Shown here: positions 1 through 7,774 of the stretch, piece by piece
Numbering within the stretch: the first letter of the stretch is position 1
How the letters are laid out: each line of letters starts with the position of its first letter
Source: Intestinimonas butyriciproducens
GTDB taxonomy: Bacteria > Bacillota > Clostridia > Oscillospirales > Oscillospiraceae
Length of the DNA: 64,000 nt
Assembly: GCF_004154955.1 (NCBI RefSeq)
Contig: NZ_CP011524.1
Coordinates: 1,302,001-1,366,000 of the forward strand
Direction: 5' to 3'
Notes under the pieces: model-generated
What the model was told of the DNA's origin: nothing
Database searches by the model: none
The model's input: only the letters and a program-made list of their open reading frames with translations
Translations under genes and position numbers: made by a program

Positions 1-771
1 CTCCTCTGGGAGCACACGCTGGATTCCGACGGTACCCCCTGTCCCAACCCCAGAGTCATCATTCCCCGCCGCACCATCCAGCATATCGTAAACAAGCCGG
101 TAGAGGTGGATGTGCGGAGCTTTGGTGTCCGCATGCCCCCCGCCACGGAAGAGCATCCCAGCTACGGCATCATGGGGCTGATGCATATCATCCCGCCGGC
201 TCTGGCCTGGATGTGGCGTCTGGTGGCGCCCCGCGGTTTCAATAATCCCAGCATCAGCGGCAGCGCCAAGCTGGCCAGCGAGGGCGTGGGCTCCTACTGG
301 CCCTTTGCCACAGGCAAGCGGGTCCGTCAGGCCAACCTGCTGCTGGAACAGATCCTGCGCTGCAAGAATACCCGCTATGTGCTGATCCCCAACCAGCATA
401 TCGGCGTCTATCAGATCGGCTTCTCCGCCGAGTGGATCTCACGCGAGTATCTGGCGCGCCGGGGCGGCGTCAATATGAAGATGGACCGCCTGGTGCCCGC
501 CCGCTGTCCGTTGTTGGGGTACGCGCTCAAGGAGATGAAGGTGGACGGACAGCAGATCAGCTCCCGCTACCTCCGCCCCGAACGCCAGGATACCCTGGGT
601 GTGGAAGGGTATGACAAGGGCGCGGAGATTCTCTACCATTTCTTTGCCAAAGAGCTGGAAGTCTATGATGTGGAGGAGCTGCACCCAGTTGGGAAAGAAA
701 TCCTCAAGTGTTTCCGGGAAAATGGGACTATTGAGGACTACTGTGCCATCATTCCTTTGGGATTGGAATAA
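1..771 (+). CDS. DUF4914-like protein, C-terminal part (5' end outside window)
   Basis: The frame is open from the first base and ends at a TAA at 769-771, so this is the last ~256 codons of a longer protein; a GTG at 106 is only an internal codon. I recognise the conserved stretches (LIPNQHIGVYQIGFSAEWI, EILYHFFAKELEVYDVEELH) as resembling the DUF4914 family, proteins of roughly 600 residues in Firmicutes and Bacteroidetes with no settled function. No signal peptide or membrane segment is visible in this part. A strong hairpin follows directly. The family name is from memory; the reading frame itself is certain. Confidence 0.6.
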   Translation, partial: LLWEHTLDSDGTPCPNPRVIIPRRTIQHIVNKPVEVDVRSFGVRMPPATEEHPSYGIMGLMHIIPPALAWMWRLVAPRGFNNPSISGSAKLASEGVGSYWPFATGKRVRQANLLLEQILRCKNTRYVLIPNQHIGVYQIGFSAEWISREYLARRGGVNMKMDRLVPARCPLLGYALKEMKVDGQQISSRYLRPERQDTLGVEGYDKGAEILYHFFAKELEVYDVEELHPVGKEILKCFRENGTIEDYCAIIPLGLE

Positions 772-782
772 TGGAAAATGGG

Positions 783-824
783 AAATGGACTGGGGCCCGC
801 CGTGAGGCGGGCCCCAGTCCATTT
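783..824. terminator. Strong hairpin between convergent genes
   Basis: A 19-bp perfect stem (783-801 with 806-824) closes on a GTGA loop, right after the DUF4914-like stop and before the convergent acetyltransferase stop. The U-tract is only three bases on either side, so it may act mainly as a bidirectional end structure. Confidence 0.7.
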
Positions 825-881
825 CAGGATCTAAAAATCATTTTGAAACAAGCCATGATACAGAGCGGACAGCGCTGGAAG

Positions 882-1508
882 CTAAAACGCGTCGAGGAAG
901 GCCTGCACGCCGTTGACCAGCTCCCCCAGATGCCATCCGTCCAGAAGCCGGTGGTTGAGCTGCACAGAATAGGGGAGGAGCAGCCTTCCATCCCGTGCTT
1001 CGTATTTTCCCCAAGTGACTCTGGGAATAGAGTCGTCCGGGTTGCAGTCCATCTCATTGCTGAGGCTGGTGAAAGATAGCCAGGGAAGGCAGGAGATATA
1101 GACCAAGTCGTCCCGTGCCTCCTCCGTGCCGGCAGGAAAGGGTGCATGCTGCACTGCAACCTGGTGGGCGCAACGGGAACAAAATTCTTCCAATGTTCCA
1201 CCATAGGGAACATTGACGATTTTCAACAGATGGGTGTCCCCGTTCGGAACCACAAAGCTGGGGTCCAGGTGGTCGTGCAGGATGATCTGTTCCCCGCGAA
1301 TCTTGTAGAGAAAGTCGGGCAGTCCGTTCATGACATGCAGCGTGGCGTAGATCAGGGCATAGTAAAAGGAGAGGCCGTGGGCTTTTGTGTGTCGATGCAG
1401 TGTCGTAACGTCTAAAGAGGTGGTGACATTGTAAAAGGGGAAAGAGAGGCCGGAAAAAAATTTGAATTGTGCTCTGCGGGGCCACTGCTCCAAGTCGACG
1501 TAATCCAC
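882..1508 (-). CDS. Chloramphenicol acetyltransferase-family (CAT-like) acyltransferase
   Basis: A 208-residue protein of normal CAT length. Near the C-terminus NHRLLDGWH matches the CAT active-site motif HHxxxDG(F/Y)H; the second His (about residue 186) is the catalytic base and the first His is Asn here. The N-terminal half (FPFYNVTTSLDVT, SFYYALIYATLHVMN) also fits the family. CAT enzymes form trimers and use acetyl-CoA to acylate hydroxyl groups of small molecules. It starts 3 bp after the nth stop on the same strand, so both are probably one transcript. The real substrate is unknown; many chromosomal CAT-like proteins give no resistance. Confidence 0.8.
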   Translation of the reverse strand: MDYVDLEQWPRRAQFKFFSGLSFPFYNVTTSLDVTTLHRHTKAHGLSFYYALIYATLHVMNGLPDFLYKIRGEQIILHDHLDPSFVVPNGDTHLLKIVNVPYGGTLEEFCSRCAHQVAVQHAPFPAGTEEARDDLVYISCLPWLSFTSLSNEMDCNPDDSIPRVTWGKYEARDGRLLLPYSVQLNHRLLDGWHLGELVNGVQAFLDAF

Positions 1509-1511
1509 AGC

Positions 1512-2156
1512 TCAGCCCACACCTTTCTGGAAAAAGTCGCACCAGGGACGCAGGGTACAGTTCTGACAGTCAGGCCTTCTGGCCATGCATACGGCGCGAC
1601 CATGGAGCACCAGCCGGTGACAGAAATCATTGGACTCTTCGGGAGGGAGCACTTCGCGGAGCTGCGTTTCCACTTTGGCCGGGTCTTTGGTGCCGTCCGT
1701 CAGGCCCAGCTTGCCGGAAATGCGGATACAGTGGGTATCCGCCACCACAACGCCCGGCTGATGATAGACGTCGCCCAGGATCAGATTGGCGGTCTTTCTC
1801 CCCACGCCGGGGAGCTTCAAAAGATCATCCATGTTGTCCGGCACCTTTCCGCCGTATTCATCCAGCATCATCCGGGCGGCGCCCACAATATCGCGGGCCT
1901 TGGCCCGGAAGAAGCCTGTGGAATGGATGTAGGTCTCCAATTCACCGATGTCGGCTTCGGCCAGAGACTCCAGGGTGGGGAAACGGGCAAAGAGAGCGGG
2001 CGTCACCATATTCACACGCTCGTCGGTGCACTGGGCCGCCAGACGGACGGAAAAGAGCAGTTCATAGGGTTTGGGATAGTCCAGGGAGCAGATCCCGTCC
2101 GGGTAGAGCTTTTTCAGCTCCGCTATGATGGAGAGAACATCCGCTTTTGTTTTCAT
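1512..2156 (-). CDS. nth: Endonuclease III (DNA glycosylase/AP lyase)
   Basis: A 214-residue protein with all hallmarks of Nth: helix-hairpin-helix LPGVGRKTAN (about 115-124) carrying the catalytic Lys121, the catalytic Asp140 in VADTHCIR, and a C-terminal 4Fe-4S loop with Cys190, Cys197, Cys200 and Cys206 in the standard C-x6-C-x2-C-x5-C spacing. It removes oxidised pyrimidines in base-excision repair. ATG is preceded by GAGGTGAG. A short dyad (AGAGAA/TTCTCT, about 2200) lies in the leader. The CAT-like gene follows almost without a gap. Confidence 0.95.
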   Translation of the reverse strand: MKTKADVLSIIAELKKLYPDGICSLDYPKPYELLFSVRLAAQCTDERVNMVTPALFARFPTLESLAEADIGELETYIHSTGFFRAKARDIVGAARMMLDEYGGKVPDNMDDLLKLPGVGRKTANLILGDVYHQPGVVVADTHCIRISGKLGLTDGTKDPAKVETQLREVLPPEESNDFCHRLVLHGRAVCMARRPDCQNCTLRPWCDFFQKGVG

Positions 2157-2264
2157 TCCGACTCACCTCGTCTATCAGAGATATAGAACACATAAGAGAA
2201 GTATTCTCTACCATAATACCATAAAAGCAGACGGAATGCGACGGGGTTTTTCATGGTATGTCAG

Positions 2265-2293
2265 TTGTATTTCTCGGAAAGATTCGATATAAT
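2265..2293 (+). promoter_or_regulatory. Sigma-A promoter of glyA
   Basis: TTGTAT (2265-2270) and TATAAT (2288-2293) are separated by 17 bp; the glyA ribosome-binding site GAGGAGAGGTG follows at 2329-2339. Confidence 0.8.
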
Positions 2294-2346
2294 ACCCAGT
2301 ATAGCTCTTTCACACACTACTTACTTAGAGGAGAGGTGCGACGGCA

Positions 2347-3588
2347 ATGGTACAGGAAATGATCGACTTTCTTTCCACCAAGGACCCAGAGGTGGCAGCC
2401 ACCGTGGCGGCTGAATTGGCGCGTCAGCGCAGAAACATCGAGCTCATCGCGTCGGAGAATATCGTCAGCGAGGCGGTTCTGGTGGCCATGGGCACGGTGC
2501 TCACCAACAAATATGCCGAAGGATACCCCGGCAAGCGCTATTACGGCGGCTGCCAGGAGGTGGACGTTACGGAGAATATCGCCCGCGAGCGCGCCTGCAA
2601 GCTTTTCGGCGCAGAGCATGCCAACGTCCAGCCCCACAGCGGTGCTCAGGCCAACTATGCCGTCTATGCGGCGCTGTGCGAGCACGGGGACACGGTGCTG
2701 GGCATGGATCTCTCCAATGGAGGCCATCTCACCCACGGCTCTCCCGTCAACTTTTCCGGCAAGAACTACCACATGATCTCCTACGGGCTGGGGGCTGACG
2801 GATGCATCGATTACGACCAGGTCCGCGATATGGCAAAGCAGCACAAGCCCAAGATGATCATTGCCGGCGCTTCCGCCTACCCACGGGTCATTGATTTTAA
2901 GACTTTTGCAGAGATCGCCCATGAGGTGGGGGCCTACTTCTTTGTGGACATGGCCCATATTGCGGGGCTGGTCGCCGCGGGCCTCCACCCCTCTCCCGTG
3001 CCCTATGCCGATGTGGTGAGCACCACGACCCATAAGACGCTTCGGGGCCCCCGGGGCGGTATGATCCTGTGCAAAGAGGAGTTTGCCAAGAAGATTGATT
3101 CCGCCATTTTCCCCGGCTCTCAGGGCGGGCCTCTGGAGCATATCATCGCCGCCAAGGCGGTGGCCTTGGGGGAAGCGCTTCAGCCCGAATTCAAGGATTA
3201 TCAGAGTCGTATCCTTAAGAATGCCCAGGCACTGGCAGCAAGCTTGACGGAGTCCGGCTTCGATCTGGTCTCCGGTGGAACGGACAACCATTTGATGCTG
3301 GTGGATCTCCGCAAGGCAAGGGTGACCGGCAAGGAGATGGAGAAACGGCTGGACGAGGTGAACATCACCGTCAACAAAAACGCGATCCCCAACGATCCTG
3401 AGAAGCCCTTCGTCACCAGCGGGATCCGTGTGGGTACGCCGGCGGTCACCACACGAGGATTCCGTGAGGAGGATATGAAGGTCATTGGTGAGCTGATGTG
3501 GCAGACCGCTACTGATTTTGATGCCAAGGCAGAGGAGATCCGCGCAGCCGTGGCCGCGCTTACGGAAAAGTATCCCCTCTACCAGTAA
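2347..3588 (+). CDS. glyA: Serine hydroxymethyltransferase
   Basis: A 413-residue PLP enzyme that interconverts serine and glycine with tetrahydrofolate, the main source of one-carbon units. Typical blocks are seen in order: [45 protein letters not shown], and the PLP-lysine motif [14 protein letters not shown] with Lys230. Length is normal. ATG at 2347 follows a strong GAGGAGAGGTG site. It is alone on its strand with its own promoter, and its 3' end meets the convergent AEC transporter across a hairpin. Confidence 0.97.
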   Translation: MVQEMIDFLSTKDPEVAATVAAELARQRRNIELIASENIVSEAVLVAMGTVLTNKYAEGYPGKRYYGGCQEVDVTENIARERACKLFGAEHANVQPHSGAQANYAVYAALCEHGDTVLGMDLSNGGHLTHGSPVNFSGKNYHMISYGLGADGCIDYDQVRDMAKQHKPKMIIAGASAYPRVIDFKTFAEIAHEVGAYFFVDMAHIAGLVAAGLHPSPVPYADVVSTTTHKTLRGPRGGMILCKEEFAKKIDSAIFPGSQGGPLEHIIAAKAVALGEALQPEFKDYQSRILKNAQALAASLTESGFDLVSGGTDNHLMLVDLRKARVTGKEMEKRLDEVNITVNKNAIPNDPEKPFVTSGIRVGTPAVTTRGFREEDMKVIGELMWQTATDFDAKAEEIRAAVAALTEKYPLYQ

Positions 3589-3609
3589 TAAAACAAAAAT
3601 AATCCATGG

Positions 3610-3655
3610 AACGGCCTCCGGATGGGGGGAATGATTTCCCCACACGGAGGCCGTT
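3610..3655. terminator. Hairpin between glyA and AEC transporter
   Basis: AACGGCCTCCG (3610-3620) pairs with CGGAGGCCGTT (3645-3655); the loop holds a further short GGGGA/TCCCC pairing. It lies between convergent stops and lacks a long U-tract. Confidence 0.6.
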
Positions 3656-3678
3656 ATGGTATCATGTTCAAAAGAGAA

Positions 3679-4629
3679 CTATATCAGGCCAAAATATCGA
3701 CTGAGAAAAACCCAAAAGGTCAAAGAGAAAGCGGAGAGCACCGTGGTGGAGACCACTGCGCTGGAAGCAAGCACGCCGTCTCCGCCCATATTTTCCGCCA
3801 TAACATAGCCCGTGCTGGTGGTGGGGGAACCCTGCATGACCAAAACGGCGGCCAAGTACTCTCCGCGCAGCCCCAGCGCAACGCAGATTGGGAGGAAAAC
3901 GCCAGGCAGGACCATCAATTTGATAAAAGTGACGGCCAGTGTCGGTTTGATTTTTTTCAATGCCTCTGTGCCTTGAAAACTGGCTCCGATACAGACCAAC
4001 GCCTGGGGCATGGCCATATCGGCCACATATCCCATTCCTCGCTCCAGCATGAGGGGAAAACGGATTTCAAACCAAGATGCGGCCATGCCTAGGAGGATGG
4101 CCAGGAGAATGGGGTTTGTGACGATGTCTTTTCCGGCCTTCAGAAGGTTCTCTTTCAAAGAACTCTCTTCATGGGTGGGACCCTCCAGGGTGAGGATGAG
4201 TACGGCAAATACATTAAAGAGGGGAACGCTGCCCACCATCATCATAGGAACAACGGCGCCGGAGCCGTAAATATTTGTGACCAGGGCCATACCGAGAACG
4301 GCGACGCTGCTGCGGTATCCCGCCTGAACAAAAGCGCCTACCATGTGGCGGTCTTTTAGGAAGATACGGGCGCCGATCCAAATGCCGACTGCGGAGAGCA
4401 CAGTGATGACCGCACAGAGCAGGACAAAACCACCGCTGAAATTGTCCCGCAGGCTGGTATCAGTCATCTGTACAAAGAGCATGACTGGAAGTGTGATCTT
4501 GAAGTTGAAGCGATTACAGACGGAAACAAAGTGCTCATCCAGAATGCCAATCCGGCGCAGGGTATACCCCAAAAGGATGACCAAAAAAACCGGCGCAGTG
4601 GCATTTACGCTGTAGAAAAAACTTTCCAA
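3679..4629 (-). CDS. AEC-family (auxin efflux carrier-like) permease
   Basis: A 316-residue, very hydrophobic protein with about ten predicted membrane spans. The N-terminal pattern (VFLVILLGYTLRRIGILDEHF, NRFNFKITLPVMLF) and C-terminal PTTSTGYVMAENMGGDG are characteristic of the AEC family (TC 2.A.69), which carries organic acids or amino acids in bacteria. The substrate cannot be read from the sequence. It is monocistronic on the minus strand, convergent with glyA. Confidence 0.85.
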   Translation of the reverse strand: MESFFYSVNATAPVFLVILLGYTLRRIGILDEHFVSVCNRFNFKITLPVMLFVQMTDTSLRDNFSGGFVLLCAVITVLSAVGIWIGARIFLKDRHMVGAFVQAGYRSSVAVLGMALVTNIYGSGAVVPMMMVGSVPLFNVFAVLILTLEGPTHEESSLKENLLKAGKDIVTNPILLAILLGMAASWFEIRFPLMLERGMGYVADMAMPQALVCIGASFQGTEALKKIKPTLAVTFIKLMVLPGVFLPICVALGLRGEYLAAVLVMQGSPTTSTGYVMAENMGGDGVLASSAVVSTTVLSAFSLTFWVFLSRYFGLI

Positions 4630-4763
4630 GGCATGATTCCCCCAAAATATAGAGTATAAATTGAGAATATCATACCCCTAAACAGCATATATCGTCAAGA
4701 AGAAAGCTTTTTGTCACAAATGGTATGCCATGGTATGGCGCAGAGCATAAATTGGAAACAGTC

Positions 4764-4792
4764 TTGACAATTTGAGAAGAAGTTACTATAAT
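4764..4792 (+). promoter_or_regulatory. Consensus promoter of tRNA-Pro
   Basis: TTGACA (4764-4769) and TATAAT (4787-4792), 17-bp spacer, ending 18 bp before the tRNA. Both hexamers are perfect consensus, as expected for a stable RNA gene. Confidence 0.9.
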
Positions 4793-4810
4793 ATACCGGT
4801 AACATTCTTT

Positions 4811-4887
4811 CGGGGTGTGGCGAAGCTTGGTATCGCGCTTGGTTCGGGACCAAGAGGCCGCGGGTTCGAATCCCGCCACTCCGACCA
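4811..4887 (+). tRNA. tRNA-Pro (anticodon CGG)
   Basis: A 77-nt cloverleaf: acceptor CGGGGTG/CACTCCG (one G-U), anticodon arm CTTGG-TTCGGGA-CCAAG giving anticodon CGG (reads CCG), T-arm with GGTTCGAATCC, and an encoded ACCA end. Confidence 0.95.
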
Positions 4888-4922
4888 ATCGGAAAGTCCT
4901 ATTTAAGGCTTTCCGATTTTTA
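4887..4922 (+). terminator. Terminator of tRNA-Pro
   Basis: AATCGGAAAG (4887-4896) pairs with CTTTCCGATT (4909-4918) and is followed by a T-run. It begins at the last base of the tRNA. From here to 5072 I see no gene. Confidence 0.9.
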
Positions 4923-5072
4923 TATCCTGAGGACTAAGTTTGGCAATTATGTCCGACTAACCCCTAACGGAGATGAGACATATTATACTTTTTTTACTGC
5001 TGTGATACGGAGTTCTGGTGAAAGTGGCAGGACAAGTCACAGAGAAATTGCGGCGGGCGCCTCAAGTTTTTG

Positions 5073-5101
5073 TTGACATTCCGGCGTTCTGGACGTATAG
5101 T
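5073..5101 (+). promoter_or_regulatory. Promoter of the zinc-ribbon gene
   Basis: TTGACA (5073-5078), 17-bp spacer, TATAGT (5096-5101). Confidence 0.8.
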
Positions 5102-5147
5102 AAATCAGCCACCTATGTGGTGGACTAAGTTTTTAAAGAGGTATTTC

Positions 5148-5417
5148 ATGTTTCAGGACAAAGTTATCGTCTGCAAGGATTGCGGGCAGGAGTTCACTTT
5201 CACCGCTGGCGAGCAGGAGTTCTACGCGGAGAAGGGCTTTACGAACGAGCCTCAGCGCTGCAAGGCCTGCCGGGACGCCCGCAAGGGAGGCCCCCGTGCC
5301 GGCGGCGGTCGGCAGATGTTTGACGCGGTATGCTCCGAGTGCGGTAAACCCTGCAAGGTTCCCTTTGAGCCCCGCGGGGACCGGCCCATCTATTGCAGCG
5401 ATTGCTTTCGCAGATAA
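5148..5417 (+). CDS. Small zinc-ribbon protein
   Basis: An 89-residue protein with three CxxC-type knuckles: CKDCG near residue 8, CKACRDARK near 40, and CSECGKPC...CSDCF at the end. The opening segment (VCKDCGQEF, GEQEFYAEKGF, EPQRCKAC) is the widespread Firmicute zinc-ribbon motif; the C-terminal CSECGKPCKVPFEPRGDRPI ribbon is common in small clostridial proteins. The ATG at 5148 has AAAGAGG seven bases upstream; an upstream in-frame start at 5070 would lie inside the promoter. Possible roles are nucleic-acid or ribosome binding, not shown. Confidence 0.85.
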   Translation: MFQDKVIVCKDCGQEFTFTAGEQEFYAEKGFTNEPQRCKACRDARKGGPRAGGGRQMFDAVCSECGKPCKVPFEPRGDRPIYCSDCFRR

Positions 5418-5429
5418 ATAGCGATATGG

Positions 5430-5459
5430 AGAGCGCCCTCAGAGGAGGGCGCTCTTTTT
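5430..5459 (+). terminator. Terminator after zinc-ribbon gene
   Basis: AGAGCGCCCTC (5430-5440) and GAGGGCGCTCT (5445-5455) form the stem, followed by T-run to 5459. Confidence 0.92.
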
Positions 5460-5497
5460 GTACTGGTGTAGCGCGCGGACCGGGACTGTTATGTATT

Positions 5498-5525
5498 GCG
5501 CCGGGGCATGATCGTGCCCCGGCGC
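5498..5525 (-). terminator. Hairpin downstream of spoVAE
   Basis: GCGCCGGGGCA (5498-5508) pairs with TGCCCCGGCGC (5515-5525). It lies just past the spoVAE stop on that strand. The tail on the minus strand is A/T-mixed, so strength is uncertain. Confidence 0.55.
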
Positions 5526-5552
5526 GGTTTGTGAAGCGAGGGATGGTCCCAA

Positions 5553-5921
5553 TCACCCTTTGGGTCTGGGCTTGAAAATAAGCGCCACCAGATAGCCGAA
5601 GAAAATCGCGGCGGAGATACCGCCTGCGGCGGCGGTTACACCTCCGGTAAAGGCGCCCAGCAGGCCGCCCTCTTCCACGGCCTGGGCCACGCCCTTGGCC
5701 AGCAGATAGCCAAAGCCGGTGAGAGGGACGGTGGCACCTGCTCCGCCCCATTGTACGATATATTTATAGATGCCGAGACCTCCGAGCACAACGCCGGAGA
5801 CCACGTAGATCACCAAAATCTTTGCCGGGGTCAGAGTCGTCCGGTCAATCAGAATTTGCCCGATGAGGCACAGAAGACCACCGCAGAGAAAGGCGCGGAG
5901 ATATTCCAGAAACAGGTCCAT
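5553..5921 (-). CDS. spoVAE: Stage V sporulation protein AE
   Basis: A 122-residue membrane protein with about four spans and the SpoVAE signature region (GGLLCLIGQILIDRTTLTPAKILV, GFGYLLAKGVAQAVEEGG). SpoVA proteins form the channel that loads Ca-dipicolinate into the forespore and releases it on germination. It starts 3 bp after the spoVAD stop, so the two are co-transcribed. Confidence 0.93.
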   Translation of the reverse strand: MDLFLEYLRAFLCGGLLCLIGQILIDRTTLTPAKILVIYVVSGVVLGGLGIYKYIVQWGGAGATVPLTGFGYLLAKGVAQAVEEGGLLGAFTGGVTAAAGGISAAIFFGYLVALIFKPRPKG

Positions 5922-5924
5922 GGG

Positions 5925-6956
5925 TTACCCTCCCTTCTGTGTGCTTATGGCAACTGCGTGGCAGATGCCGGGGATGCTTTCTCCCTGCATGGTGGAGGTG
6001 GGGGAGAGCAGCGCGCCCGTTCCGCAAAACAGAATCTTTTTCCAGCGCCCCTCCCGCATCCCGTTGAGCAGAAAGCCAGTGAGCACGGCCGCTGAGCATC
6101 CGCAGCCGGAGCCGCCGCAGTGTACGTCCTGCCCCTGTGCATCATAGATCAGCACGCCACAGTCATCCAGGTTTTGCAGGTCCACCCCATCTTTGTGGAA
6201 AAAGTCCAATACGATCCCTTTGCCCAACGTGCCCAGGTCGCCGGTCACGATCAGATCGTAGTAAGAGGGCTTTCTTCCCGTGTCGGAAAAGTGGGTGGAG
6301 AGCGTGTCATAGGCGGCCGGGGCCATGGCGGCCCCCATGTTATTGGCGTCCTTGATCCCCTTGTCGACGATTTTTCCCACAGTTGCATGGGTAATATAAG
6401 GGCCATCGCCTTCGCGCGCCAGGACGACCGCGCCGGCACCCGTGACCGTCCATTGGGCGGTGGGGGTGCGCTGTCCTCCATATTCCAGCGGGGTCCGGTA
6501 CTGCCGTTCGGCGGAGCAGAAATGGGACGAGGCCATGGCGGCGGCCCACTCGCCGAACCCGCCGTCCAGCATCATCGAGGCCAGAGTCAGGCTCTCCGCC
6601 ATGGTGGAACAGGCCCCGTACAGACCGAAAAACGGCACGCCTTGTCCGCGAATGGCGAAGGAAGAGGCGATACATTGATTGAGAAGGTCCCCGGCAAAAA
6701 TAAAGTCCAGAGTGGAGGCCGCCTGCTTGGCCTTATCCAAAGCGTTCTGGAGCGCCAGCTTCTGCATGGCGCTCTCCGCCTTCTCCCAACTGGACTCGCC
6801 GAAGGTATCGTCCTGGTTGATCAGATCAAAGGAGGCGCGCAGAGGTCCCTCACCCTCTTTTTTGCCCACCACGTTGGCGTGGCCGGCGATGGAGGGTGGG
6901 GAGGCAAAGGCAACCGTCTGCTTTCCCAGCTTTTTTGTCGTCATGTTCTTCAGCAC
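5925..6956 (-). CDS. spoVAD: Stage V sporulation protein AD
   Basis: A 343-residue thiolase-like protein that binds dipicolinic acid in the SpoVA complex. Recognisable blocks are SFDLINQDDTFGESSWEKAE, FFGLYGACSTMAESL, SSHFCSAERQYRTPLEYGGQRTPTAQWTVTG and VHCGGSGCGCSA. The GTG at 6956 gives a normal N-terminus, but an ATG four codons inside (6944) is equally possible; neither has a strong ribosome-binding site. Normally spoVAC precedes it; here the upstream region holds only a divergent promoter, so spoVAC is not in this cluster. Confidence 0.95.
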   Translation of the reverse strand: MLKNMTTKKLGKQTVAFASPPSIAGHANVVGKKEGEGPLRASFDLINQDDTFGESSWEKAESAMQKLALQNALDKAKQAASTLDFIFAGDLLNQCIASSFAIRGQGVPFFGLYGACSTMAESLTLASMMLDGGFGEWAAAMASSHFCSAERQYRTPLEYGGQRTPTAQWTVTGAGAVVLAREGDGPYITHATVGKIVDKGIKDANNMGAAMAPAAYDTLSTHFSDTGRKPSYYDLIVTGDLGTLGKGIVLDFFHKDGVDLQNLDDCGVLIYDAQGQDVHCGGSGCGCSAAVLTGFLLNGMREGRWKKILFCGTGALLSPTSTMQGESIPGICHAVAISTQKGG

Positions 6957-6979
6957 TCATTTCTGTATCAAGCTGGCCA

Positions 6980-7008
6980 TAGTTTGAACAGTTTTCCGCA
7001 AAATATGA
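6980..7008 (-). promoter_or_regulatory. Possible sigma-G-type promoter of spoVAD
   Basis: On the minus strand TCATA, a 17-bp spacer and CAAACTA resemble the forespore sigma-G pattern (GHATR, then CATxxTA), with one mismatch in each box. The location before spoVAD fits known sigma-G control of spoVA, but the match is partial. Confidence 0.35.
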
Positions 7009-7033
7009 AAGTGGATTTTGGCAGGGGATGTGC

Positions 7034-7062
7034 TGGTCAAAAACGGTAAAATGAGCTATAAT
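7034..7062 (+). promoter_or_regulatory. Promoter of the zinc-ribbon/thioesterase operon
   Basis: TGGTCA (7034-7039), 17-bp spacer, TATAAT (7057-7062). Transcription would start near 7069, just before the structured leader. Confidence 0.7.
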
Positions 7063-7078
7063 AAGAACTGAATAAGTC

Positions 7079-7143
7079 CTGAGCCCGACTGCAATGCAAT
7101 GGATTGCGTCGTACCCCGGTGGGCTACCGGAGAAAAGGCTCAG
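7079..7143 (+). promoter_or_regulatory. Three-way-junction leader RNA (candidate cis-regulator)
   Basis: Between the promoter and the start codon the RNA can fold into a compact three-way junction: P1 CTGAGCC/GGCTCAG (7079-7085 with 7137-7143), P2 of nine pairs with one bulged T (7086-7095 with 7103-7111, loop 7096-7102), and P3 CCGGT/ACCGG (7116-7120 with 7126-7130). The ribosome-binding site GGGAGGA starts three bases after P1. Loop 3 (GGGCT, 7121-7125) is also complementary to 7082-7086, which would compete with P1. I do not recognise a known riboswitch class. Confidence 0.5.
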
Positions 7144-7160
7144 TTGGGAGGAAGCACAAT

Positions 7161-7772
7161 ATGGTGGAAGAGCCCAAGCGTACGATCGCCTATCTCTGTC
7201 CGTCCTGCCGCCAGAGCGTGGTGGTGGAAAAGACGGTTTTTTCTCTGGCTGCGGCGCCCAGCGCTATCCCTTGCCCCTGTGGGAAGGCGGCGCTGAAAAC
7301 GGAGATCATAGGGGACCGCGTGAAGCTGACGGTCCCTTGTCTGTTCTGTGAGAAGGAGCACACCGTTTCCTGTTCCACGCACGCTTTTCTCCATGAGAAA
7401 ACATTGGCTTTCTCCTGCGCAGCCTCGGGACTGGACTGCTGCTACGTGGGAGAAGAGGGGCCGGTTTTTGCGGCGATGAAGCGGCTGGAGGAGGCCGTGG
7501 ATAAGCTGGAGGCCGCCGCCGGCGCAGAGGGGACGTTTATTGACGACGTGATTATGCATGAAGTCCTGTCGGAGATCCGCGATATTGCGCAGCGGGGCGG
7601 GATCTCCTGTGCCTGTGGCTCTAAGGAGTGGAAGCTCCAGGTAAATTTCAGTTCGGTGGATCTGTTCTGTGCCCGCTGCGGCGCTGCGCTGCGGATTCCC
7701 GCCGCCACGGCGGACGACCTGGAGGATATCTGCTGCAAACCTTCGCTGCTCATCCACGGCAAGGAGGTGTGA
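7161..7772 (+). CDS. Hypothetical zinc-ribbon protein
   Basis: A 203-residue protein starting at ATG 7161 behind GGGAGGA; an upstream in-frame start at 7104 would lie inside the folded leader. Cysteine pairs occur as CPSC and CPCG near the N-terminus, CLFC near residue 70, and CACG plus CARCG near 155-180, suggesting several treble-clef or ribbon zinc sites. A central segment (AAMKRLEEAVDKLEAAAGAEG) is probably helical. I recognise no named family. Its stop is 2 bp before the acyl-ACP thioesterase start, so the pair is translationally coupled. Confidence 0.75.
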   Translation: MVEEPKRTIAYLCPSCRQSVVVEKTVFSLAAAPSAIPCPCGKAALKTEIIGDRVKLTVPCLFCEKEHTVSCSTHAFLHEKTLAFSCAASGLDCCYVGEEGPVFAAMKRLEEAVDKLEAAAGAEGTFIDDVIMHEVLSEIRDIAQRGGISCACGSKEWKLQVNFSSVDLFCARCGAALRIPAATADDLEDICCKPSLLIHGKEV

Positions 7773-7774
7773 GG

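Noticed and set aside
2317-3645. 442-codon open frame opposite glyA
   Set aside because: Shadow of glyA codon usage; glyA itself is unmistakable.
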